From positions 33,038,192-33,102,191 of the forward strand of contig NC_053392.1 of assembly GCF_905171765.1 (NCBI RefSeq): DNA of 64,000 nucleotides. The letters run 5' to 3'. The translations under genes and the position numbers were made by a program. The notes beneath the pieces were generated by a model. It was not told where the DNA came from. It saw only the letters and a list, made by a program, of their open reading frames with translations, and searched no databases. Source of the stretch: Bufo bufo (Eukaryota; Chordata; Amphibia; Anura; Bufonidae). Below are positions 32,942 through 41,397 of this stretch, one piece after another. Every line of letters starts with the position of its first letter. Positions within the stretch are counted from its first letter, which is position 1.

Positions 32942-35038
32942 ATGGCTGAAGGAAATAACATTAACCCTTCCTTACCTGGGGGCCCAGAGGAGGTTTTATC
33001 CCCTCCTTCTCTGGTCCATAGTGCCCCTTCTGTTTCTATGCCTCTACAGGCTTCTGATTTGCAGTGCTCTGTTGCAGCTGCTATTCAAGCCGCCATGGGC
33101 TCTGTATCCAGCGCCATTTCTTCCTCTATATCTGAGGCGCTTAGGGGTCATTTATCTAAACGTCAGCATCGCCCTGCCCGTCAACACAGTCACCCTGAGC
33201 CTGAGCCCACCGCCTCCAGAAACCCTATGACTGGTGTGCAGAAATCCACCACTGAGAGCGCGCAGATATCGCGCAAAAGAGCCCATGCCCGCCGGGCAGA
33301 AAAGGCGAGGCCTTGGAAATGCGCCAGAGCGCAACTTGAACCCGATTCTGAATCGGATGTATTATCTGATGAGGAGGCTAGTTTACAAGATGTTTCTTCT
33401 GGTGAAGAGGGGCTTGATTATTCAGACGAGGTCCTCCCGGGCACCTCTTCCACCTTGGTGGAACCTATGGTCTCTCCTTCTGTCCCACCCCCTACTCCTA
33501 CTTCGGCGGTCCTTGACCCATCCGGAGAGTCCCTCTTTGACCCTGATGCTCTGCATCACCCTCGCTCCGCCGAGTGGCTGCCATCTGATCATGTGGCAAG
33601 ATATTTGGAGTCCCAGGTTCGCCATCCCCTATCCAATGAGGCGAGAAATAAATTACGGGCTGAATGTCCCAGGCCCATTATCCCAAACAAAGTGGGCGAG
33701 ACACCTTCGGTAGATCCGAAAATGTCTCAGTTCCTGGCTAAGTCCGGGTGGAACCCGCGTAGGGGTTTGGAGTCGGCCCTGAAGGCCTGTCAAGATAAAT
33801 TGCTTGACGTTTTAGGCCCTCTGACCAAAATTTTTGAGATGGCAGAAGCTGCCAGGACCCAAAACCTGACCATTGACCCAGAGGAACTTAGTGGATGGGT
33901 TCAGAGAGCCGTGTGTATTACCGGCAATGTCAACACCTCTCTATCCATCGAGAGGAGAAAGGCCATACTATTTAAGATAGAGCCGAAGCTCTCTAATTTG
34001 GCCCTTACTGAGGCCGGCAAAGACGCACAAGGTCTACTGTTCGGGGACTCCTTTATTAAGGACCTCGGCCGCTTTGTAGGGGCCTTCACTGCACTTGATA
34101 AGGCTCAGTCGTCCATGAGAGTGTTTTCCATGGACGGGTCTCTTCTAGGGCTGGCAGCTCCAGGGGCCGCCTGTCCGGCCGTGCATCGTTCCAGTCCCGC
34201 GGTTCTGCGGGTCGAGGCTCCTACCCATTCCGTGCCTCCCAGGACTCAAGACAACCTCCGGCATTCTTCCCGTCCCATGGTTCCTCTTGGAGATCCAGAG
34301 GCCCCAGAGGTTCTTCCTACCGTCGTCCCCTCGGTAAGTCATCCTCTGTCTTCTTCAGCAATTTGCATAGGAGGCAGACTCCATCTTTTTTCCCATGTTT
34401 GGTTGACTGTCACCACAGACCCTTGGGTCTTAACTACGGTTCAGGGGTTCCATATAGAATTGATTGTTCCATCTGTTCAGATTCCAGTTCCCCATCCCGT
34501 TTGTCTTCCATTTCAGAAACAACGTCTTCTACACTTGGAACTGTTTTCTCTTTATCAGAAGGGTGCAATAGAACGTGCTCCCCCCACTCCTGCTGGTGTC
34601 ATCAGCAGCATCTTCCTGGTGGCCAAGAAGGACGGCCAAATGCGTCCGGTGATAAATCTCCGTCCCCTGAATCGCTATGTCCGCTACCGCAATTTCAAAA
34701 TGGAGGGCATTCACCTTCTCCGGGACATGCTCCTCTTGAACGATTGGATGGCCAAGCTCGACTTGAAGGACGCCTACCTGACGGTTCCAGTAGCGGATTC
34801 TTCCAGGGACCTGTTGCGTTTCCATTGGTGCGGCGAAACTTGGAGGTTCACATGTCTTCCATTCGGCCTGTCATCAGCCCCTTGGTGCTTCACCAAGCTG
34901 ATGCGGCCGGTCGTGGCCTTCCTCCGCAGTCATGGGATTCGTCTAATTATTTACCTAGACGACATCCTTCTCAGGGCGCAGGATCGCAACTGTCTTCTGG
35001 AGCACCTGTCGACTTCTATGGATCTTCTTCCCGGTTAG
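32942..35038 (+). pseudogene. DIRS Gag and reverse transcriptase
   Basis: A 698-codon open frame. The first about 400 residues are Gag-like: an Ala/Ser-rich N-terminus, an Arg-rich segment (about 75-130), and a conserved block with SAEWLPSDHVARYLES that resembles DIRS Gag proteins. Near 34140 the natural Gag C-terminus (Ser/Arg/Gly-rich) continues in another frame, so Gag and RT are joined here by a frameshift. RT follows from about 34380: VTTDPWVL, AKKDGQMRPVINLRPLN (fingers), KLDLKDAYLTV (first catalytic Asp), LPFGLSSAPWCFTK and IIYLDDILL (YLDD catalytic pair). The frame ends at 35038 and RT continues in another frame. Confidence 0.85.
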
Positions 35039-36200
35039 GTTTTCTCATCAACCTGGAGAAATCTTGTCTTGTCCCATCTCGTTCCATGGAGTTTCTGGGC
35101 TTCCGGGTCGACTCTGCCTCAGAGTCCCTCAGTCTTCCTTCCGCCAAGGTTCGTTCTATTCGCAGGGAACTTCACCTGACGTTGACTCTCCCTCAAGTCT
35201 CGCTACGCCAGCTTGCCCGAGTGATAGGCCTTCTATCCGCTTCCATTCAGGTGGTCTTCCCGGCTCCGTTACACTACCGAGCTCTTCAACACCTCAAGCT
35301 TGCACACCTTCGTGCCGGTGCTACATACGAGGACCTGATTTTTCTGGACAGAGAGACCAAGGACGAGCTTCGGTGGTGGATCCACAATCTGGATGCCTGG
35401 AACGGCAAGGCTATCTTCGGTCCGCTCCCGGACTTCACGATAGAGTCGGACGCCAGTCTCTTGGACTGGGGTGCCTACTGCAACAGAGTGACCACTGGCG
35501 GGCGTTGGTCCCCTGCAGAGACAAATCTACACATCAATTCTCTGGAGCTGCTGGCTGGCTCTTTCGCGATTCGCAGCTTCACGAATGGTATGGCCAGCGC
35601 GTGTGTGAGACTGCGGATGGACAATATCTCGGCTGTGCGTTATGTCAACGCCATGGGAGGAACACGCTCTTCAGCTTTCTCTCATCTAGCGAGGGACTTC
35701 TGGGAGTTTTGCCTGGAAAAAGGACATCAATGTTGTGGCAGAATATCTTCCGGGTTTGCACAACACTCACGCGGACTGGTCCTCTCGTTTTCTGGTGGAT
35801 TCCAGCAATTGGAGATTAGATGTGAGGATGTTCTCCTCTATTTCTTCTCGATGGGGTCCTATGTGCATCGACCTGTTCGCTTCTCGCCTGAATACTCAGC
35901 TTCCGAGATTCTACAGCTGGAGGCCGGACCCGGACGCGGAGGAGGTGGACGCATTTCTCCAGAAATGGACCAGTCGTCTGTCATATGCGTTCCCGCCGTT
36001 CATGATGATCCCTCGAGTCCTTACTCAACTGCGTCTTCAGAGAGCCGAGATGGTACTTCTGGTTCCTTTCTGGACGGCCCAGTCGTGGTTCCCTCAGCTA
36101 CTGGAGTGTCTGATCCAACCTCCCTTGCTCCTACCGTCTTTCCCAGACCTTCTACTCGATCCGTCGGGTCGCCAACATCCGCTCGTTTTAGACGGGTCTC
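35027..36200 (+). pseudogene. DIRS RT end, RNase H and methyltransferase-like region
   Basis: Continues RT in a shifted frame: LGFLINLEKSCL and SMEFLGFRVDS. RNase H follows with ESDAS (Asp, about 35446), SLELLAG (Glu, about 35545) and MDNISAVRYVN (Asp, about 35625). A further frame change near 35740 leads to HADWSSR, the end of RNase H, then CIDLFASRLNTQLPRF and YAFPPF. In DIRS elements this part is described as an adenine-methyltransferase-like domain with an NPPF-type motif; here it reads FPPF, so activity is doubtful. Two frameshifts make the polyprotein non-functional. Confidence 0.8.
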
Positions 36201-37550
36201 TACGCCTGATCGCGTGCAGAGTTTCAGGAGTTCCTGGGATGTCTCGGATGTTCCGGAAGCAACTAGACGTCTTTTGGAGAGCACATGGGCCCCGGGGACT
36301 AGGAGATCCTACCGTGCCGCCTGGCGATCTTGGTCTGACTGGTGCCTGGCAGGGAACTTGGATCCCGTATCAGCCCCTGTAACTGAGATCTTGAAGTTAC
36401 TCACTTCACTGTTTGAGTCGGGTAAGGCTTACCGTACAATTAACTTGTTCCGTTCTTCCATTTCTGCTTATCATTCGGGTTTTGACGGTCGCCCGGCTGG
36501 GCAACACCCCTTAGTCTGTCGTCTTCTCAGGGGTTCCCGTCTTTCCCGTCCACCTCGTCCTCGCTTTTCTTGTACCTGGGACGTTTCCTTGGTTCTTTCC
36601 CTTTTTTCTTCCTGGCCCTCCAATGAGCAGCTGTCCTTGCGACAGTTGTCTGCAAAATTGGTCACTTTGTTTTGTTTGATTTCATGTAAACGGGTATCCG
36701 ATGTCAGGGCCTTAGTGTCACGGGGTTCCGAAGGTGCACTCGGTCCCCCATTGCCCGCAGAACTGTTGCTTAGCTTTTGGAATGAGGTTCTGTGTTTGAC
36801 CTCATTCCCAGGGCGGCTTTACTAGCTGGGTGGCTCCCTGCTCCTAGTCTGCCTTGAGCGCCGAGCTGATCACTCGGTGCTCGACTGGTTGGTCTGTCGG
36901 TCATGTGACGCTGGCCACGTCACATGACCCTCACTCCCCACTATAAATACAGGCAGCCTGCTGGCTACAGGTTGCCTGTTAATTTCTAGGTTCCTGGCTA
37001 TTTGTTGGACTGCTGAATACTTACCTGATCCTGTTCCCTGACCATCCTTTTGCCTGCTCCTCCTGTACTGCGCTTCCGTCCTGGTATTGTGACCTCGGCT
37101 CCCACCTGACTACTCTCTTAGGACTCCTCTTGTACTTCTCTGCTCTCCTGGTATTTATGACCCCGGCTTCTCCTGACAATTCTCTGCTTGCTCCATTTGT
37201 ACTTTGCAGCTTTCCTGGTATTGACTCGGTCCGTTCACGTCCTGTTGTTTGTCTGTCTGTCATCCCTGCACTTACCCCAAGTTAGGGATTGCCGTCCAGT
37301 TGTCCCCTGTAATTAGGACTCGCGAGGCAAGTAGGCAGGGCCAGGGGTAAGGGTGGAGCGCAGTGGTCACTTCCCTCCCCCCTGTGTGTGTGTGTACACG
37401 ACCGTTACACTTAGATTATGATGGTAGGTCTTTTACGCCAGAGGGTGTTGTTTTTAACATTTCTCGGCGTACCAAAACCAACATTAGATTGGTTTCTTAC
37501 CCTAGCTTTCCCGAGGTTCCTGCCCTTTGTCCAGTTGCGTGCCTGCAGGT
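36190..37550 (+). pseudogene. DIRS tyrosine recombinase, split by solo LTR
   Basis: This would integrate the circular DIRS DNA. The N-terminal SAM-like domain is visible from about 36215 to 36560 (EATRRLLESTWAPGTRRSY, RSSISAYHSGFDG). The catalytic domain starts near 36640 and includes SCKRVSDVRAL (first catalytic Arg). A solo LTR is inserted after that at 36716-37409. The reading continues after it as DYDGRSFTPEGVVFN and FPEVPALCPVACLQ to about 37545. The expected H-x-x-R and Tyr of the active site are not found downstream, so the C-terminus is missing, unless it lies beyond a splice: CAGGTATG follows ACLQ directly. Confidence 0.8.
36716..37409. mobile_element. Solo LTR (694 bp) in the DIRS recombinase gene
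   Basis: Begins TGTCACGGGG and ends CCGTTACA, with CTTAG duplicated on both sides (36711-36715 and 37410-37414), the 5-bp duplication of LTR retroelements. A TATAAATAC box lies near 36943. No internal region or second LTR, hence a solo LTR left by recombination. Its start matches the solo LTR at 56095. Confidence 0.85.
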
Positions 37551-37848
37551 ATGCTGTGTCATGCTTCAAGTTTCTTAATATTTATTATTATTCTTATTCT
37601 GCTTTACTGCAGTACTGATCTGTTCTTATCGCTATGCAGTACATTAGGCTTGCATTGATCTTACATTATCTATGTTCTCTTTGTCTGTTTTTCCTTAGGA
37701 TAACAACACTGGCGTTCTTGGTGCCTGAGGTCTAGTTTGGCTCTGTTGCCTTGTCTCTACAATCATCCCGGTTGGATGTTTTCGGATTGGGTTCTTCGTG
37801 TTTGGATTCGGTCCTGTTGTCATCACGGTTTTCAGGATGTGTCTTCAT
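37551..37848 (+). other. DIRS region between recombinase and right inverted repeat
   Basis: No coding continuation of the recombinase is recognised. It has intron-like features: CAGGTATG at its left edge and TTTTTCCTTAG near 37690. DIRS elements usually hold an internal complementary region here, but I could not confirm one. Confidence 0.4.
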
Positions 37849-38716
37849 CAAAGAAAGAGGAGGAGCTGTTTGATGCCAGGACTCTTATACTGGGTTAGGG
37901 GTGGGCTTGTTGCCATAGTTACCCTGTGTGGTAAAGGTTTTTTCTTTTTTCTGTGCTGCTATAGAAATTTCAGTAAAGAAAGAGAATGCAATACTCGCCT
38001 CCGTGTCCTTAATAAAATCATGACTTTACGTCATAAACTAGGAAAATCATGCAATTCTCTGCTATGACATGAAGACTGATTCTCTGCTGACATGAAGCCT
38101 GAATCTCTGTTATGGGACCTCTCTCCTCTGTCTGGGTGCCGGGGCCTAAATATGTGACAGTGGCCTGTTCCAGTGTTGGGTGACGTGAAGCATGATTCTC
38201 TGCTATGACATGAAGACTGATTCTCTGCTGACATGAAGCCATATTCTCTGCTATGGGACCTCTCTCCTCTGTCTGGGTGCCGGGGCCTAAATTATATGAC
38301 AATGGACTGTTCCAGTGGTGGCTGACGTGAAGCTTGATTCTCTGCTATGACATGAAGACTGATTCTCTGCTGACATGAAGCCAGATTCTCTGCTATGGGA
38401 CCTCTCTCCTCTGTCTGGGTGCCGGGGCCTAAATATCTGACAATGGACTGTTCCAGTGTTGGGTGACGTGAAGCCTGATTCTCTGCTATGACATGAAGAC
38501 TGATTCTCTGCTGACATGAAGCCAGATTCTCTGCTATGGGACCTCTCTCCTCTGTCTGGGTGCCGGGGCCTAAATATCTGACAATGGACTGTTCCAGTGG
38601 TGGGTGACGTGAAGCATGATTCTCTGCTATGACATGAAGGCTGATTCTCTGCTATGACATGAAGACTGATTCTCTGCTGACATGAAGCCTGAATCTCTGC
38701 TATGAAACCTCTCTCC
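37849..38716. repeat. DIRS right inverted terminal repeat with tandem units
   Basis: Reverse complement of the left end, but with about 38 extra bases (AATGCAATACTCGCC through AATAAAATCATG, about 37986-38023) that the left repeat lacks at the same point. Beyond 38060 there are four to five tandem units of about 145 bp in inverted orientation relative to the left array. Confidence 0.85.
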
Positions 38717-39006
38717 AATTGATATTGGTTAATTTTTATTTATTTTATTTTTATTTTTATTCATTTCCCTATCCACATTTGTTTGCAGGGGATTTAACTA
38801 CATTTTGCTGCCTTTTGCAGCCCTCTAACCCTTTCCTGGGCTGTTTTACAGCCTTTTTAGTGTAAAACAGGGTTCGGGTTCGGGTTCGGGTTCGGGTTCG
38901 GGTTCGGGACGAAGTTCGGTTCGGGTTCGGATCCCGAACCCGAACATTTCCGGGAAGTTCAGCCGAACTTCTCGAACCCGAACATCCAGGTGTTCGCTCA
39001 ACTCTA
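38717..39006 (+). repeat. hAT-A2 3' terminus with TTCGGG array
   Basis: Contains seven successive (GG)GTTCGG hexamers at about 38872-38909, then CGAACCCGAAC words in both orientations, ending GTTCGCTCAACTCTA. The same subterminal words occur in hAT-A1 and hAT-A3 at lower copy number. Likely a transposase-binding array expanded by slippage. Confidence 0.8.
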
Positions 39007-39014
39007 GTCAGAGG

Positions 39015-39517
39015 CTGTACAGCACATATGCTCTAATACTACCCCCCTGTCGCCCTTACTATTGCTTTTAAATTTACCCTCAGTACATTACCCATTGAGT
39101 AGGCGCGCACTATCTACTTACCTAATAGCTGCAGCAAAACTTCTCATTCCTCTCTATTGGTTATCTGATCGAACCCCCTTAGAGGAATTGTCCAGTTGGG
39201 AAAATTTCTCACATGATCATCATCTCGACCTCTGGTCCCCCTGGTCTCTATGGTGTAACAAGAATACCTGCCCTTCTTCCCCTCCTCACTCTATTCCAGT
39301 GTCCTAAATGCCTCTGTTTTGCTTGTCTCCAAGTTCTGTAAAACGCATTCTTTATTAAACCTATCCATTTACTGCCATTTGTCACCGCTGACGTGATCCT
39401 AGGCTTGGCCTTTTGTGTTATGTTTACCAAAATACGATATCTGTAATCTACACATCATTGTACAATGTACACTTTGTCTTTATGAAAACCAAATAAAGAT
39501 TTGTTATAAAAAAAAAG
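39015..39517 (+). mobile_element. LINE (L1-like) 3' end fragment
   Basis: A frame from 39062 reads YLIAAAKLLIPLYWLS and LEELSSWENFSHDH, which resembles the extreme C-terminus of L1-type ORF2 proteins. A 3' untranslated tail with AATAAAG (39493) and a short A run (39505-39515) follows. No other L1 part is present, as in 5'-truncated copies. The family call is from recollection of L1 C-termini and is moderate. Confidence 0.55.
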
Positions 39518-40382
39518 AACTGCTCAGGCAAAATGGCCTCCCCCATAATAATGTTCATGAAATAGAATAAAAAAAAATCTTCAAACAGAAAATAAAAACA
39601 GATTAGAAAAAAAGGAGATGTTACTATCTGATTTTAACTGACAGATAAAATTTTTGGTGACACATTTCCTTTAATAGATGGATCTTTCACTTGAAATCGT
39701 TAAATCCAAGTGGCTCAAATGAAGGATTTGCATACAGTGCATTCATCTAATTTGGCATAATGTTTTGCAGAAGATTGATAAGTAATGAGATATATTTATA
39801 TACACATATTTTGCCCACCCTCAAGTAATAGTTTATAGCCTTCGTAATGTTTTAGATGAATATGTTCCCTACTTTTCAATCTGTACTAGGTCTGTATGAG
39901 GAATGGATGGGGAAGAAGAGATGAACTTCATATTTTTATTAAAGTCATTGTACTTACCTTGGGCACTTTGTAATTCCAGAATATATATTATAGGGATCTT
40001 TGTACTCTCTGTGGGCTTTGCAGACTTCAGGGGATAAAAGTCCAAATAGTGCTTTATTTTTTCATACAGCACAACATAGTGCAGGACCTCCAAGTTAACC
40101 GTCATTTGGTTGAAGATACAGCGCATGAAGTATAACAGAGACACAAATAAACACCTGCCCCTCCGGGCACTAACTAATACAGAGAACTTCTCTCTCTCAC
40201 CTACACCTTCAGCGTGTCAAAGGGGGATCAGACTTTTCCCAACCACATAGTCTCATATCCAGCATGATCTGACTATGTCTGAGGCTCTGAGGCTTTTATT
40301 TATTCCCCAGTAAGGACATCAGCAGACACATCCGGGATTTCCTTAGGATAGGAAATATCTGTTCTGGAATAAGAGTGTGGAC
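39518..40382. other. Spacer; one possible exon on the minus strand
   Basis: Mostly unassigned AT-rich sequence. Around 39640-39675 the words TTTTTGGTGACACATTTCCTTTAA look like the end of a short dispersed repeat similar to those at 51813 and 52333. See the separate entry for a possible exon at 39958-40167. Confidence 0.4.
39958..40167 (-). other. Possible coding exon with consensus splice donor
   Basis: An open minus-strand stretch (including LEVLHYVVLYEKIKHYL and STKIPIIYILELQSAQ) ends at CAAG followed by GTAAGTA, a near-perfect donor. I do not recognise the protein. It could equally be chance or an unannotated repeat. The left limit of the exon is not determined. Confidence 0.2.
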
Positions 40383-40426
40383 TGGTTCTGATTAATGGTT
40401 AGGTAGGTTGATACACTGCTCCAAAT

Positions 40427-40464
<38 letters not shown>
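40427..40464. repeat. GATA microsatellite in the ERV 3' LTR
   Basis: About 9.5 TAGA/GATA units (38 bp). The same place in the 5' LTR (50571-50584) has 3.5 units. Confidence 0.95.
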
Positions 40465-40614
40465 CGTGCATGCACGGCGAGAGAAATAACACTGACACTC
40501 TAGATAAGGTCAAAGCATAACTCTAATTTATTAAGTGGGGGCTTCACATTATATACCTTCCATATTAGTGGGAGGAGTGGGCTCACATGATTGGTCTTTT
40601 AGCAAGAAGGAATG

Positions 40615-41397
40615 TGTAACGGACCGTTTCAGCAGACAAGGGGTTAAAATCCGTTCAGGCGATGTGCCCCTTTCTGAGAGACAGGCCCAGCTACTGCAGA
40701 ACACCAAACTCCCGAGCTGGATACAGAATAGCACTCCAAACTGGAACCTCACGAATAGCTGCTAGCAGACGAACAGGGATCAGCTTACACTTCTGGCAAT
40801 CGGTCTTCTAACAGCATACAGTGAATCCCCCCAATAACGAGACAAGGCTCCGTGTTGAGGGTCAAGCAGTGATCTGACTGTACTTCACGTACAGCCTCTT
40901 TTATTCATAAACCACAAACATAGTACTGCCCACAGGGGTTTGAAATATAACCAATCAGTAATTTACAACACATACAATGATACAACATATCCCCACAATG
41001 CATCATGGTTTCCTCCCCTTTGTCCCGGAGACAACCGAGGCGTAATCCAATTATCTCTCAAGACAAAGAGAAGTCACCAATACACATGTGCAGACAATAG
41101 GACAGACATCACCCTTTAAACACACAATGGGACAATGGCACAATAGAAACACACCCAGCATTTTCCTCCTAAGCTGACAAGTTACACTTATTATAAATTG
41201 TTACAACTTTGTGAGTTTACATTGGCCATACTTATAACTTACATCAATTTAAACAGTATAACTTGGGGACAAATCTATCCAAAATTCACTTGAATAGGTT
41301 CAGGGGTTTAAAAGTTAGTATATGGCCCATAATCCAGGGGCAAGAGGCCAGCAGCCAGTCCTCTCCAAAACCCAGTGGCGAGGTTGGTTTCGCCACA
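40615..41397 (-). repeat. 3' LTR of the unknown-protein element
   Basis: 783 bp, about 99 percent like 43127-43909. The interior purine tract adjoins its right edge (41398-41415), marking it as the downstream LTR in minus orientation. The last 27 or so codons of the element's gene run into it. Confidence 0.9.

Larger units (their letters stand above)
31511..38716 (+). mobile_element. DIRS-type retrotransposon inside hAT-A2
   Basis: Gene order Gag, reverse transcriptase with RNase H, then tyrosine recombinase, on the + strand, without LTRs. Both ends carry the same sequence in inverted orientation (31511-32331 and 37849-38716), which is the DIRS hallmark. DIRS elements integrate by a tyrosine recombinase and leave no target duplication, and none is seen. 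The copy is broken by frameshifts and by a solo LTR in the recombinase gene. The outer parts of the inverted ends hold tandem repeats of about 145 bp. Confidence 0.85.
27016..39006 (+). mobile_element. hAT-A2: hAT copy enlarged by nested insertions
   Basis: The left terminus TAGGGATGAGCGAACCCGAAC (27016) and right terminus GTTCGCTCAACTCTA (ending 39006) match the two ends of hAT-A1 in the expected orientation. The 5' region has the same GGCTGC, GCCAATCA and GGCATGGCTGTGAT words as 8520-8640 in reverse. It contains tandem repeats, a nested element (28766-30111), a rearranged N-terminal gene (30256-31413) and a DIRS element. The rest of the transposase is absent. The flanking octamers (ATGGTAAG and GTCAGAGG) do not match, so no target duplication is seen. 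Confidence 0.8.

Noticed and set aside
34363..36825. 820-codon continuous frame across the DIRS element
   Set aside because: Only parts (about 35027-35735 and 36190-36715) are real coding. The first 220 codons are an antiregister reading of RT, and 35740-36190 is read in the wrong frame. The last about 36 codons are in the solo LTR.
38872..38910. Telomere-like tract
   Set aside because: The hexamer is TTCGGG, not TTAGGG, and it lies in the subterminal repeat zone of a hAT element.
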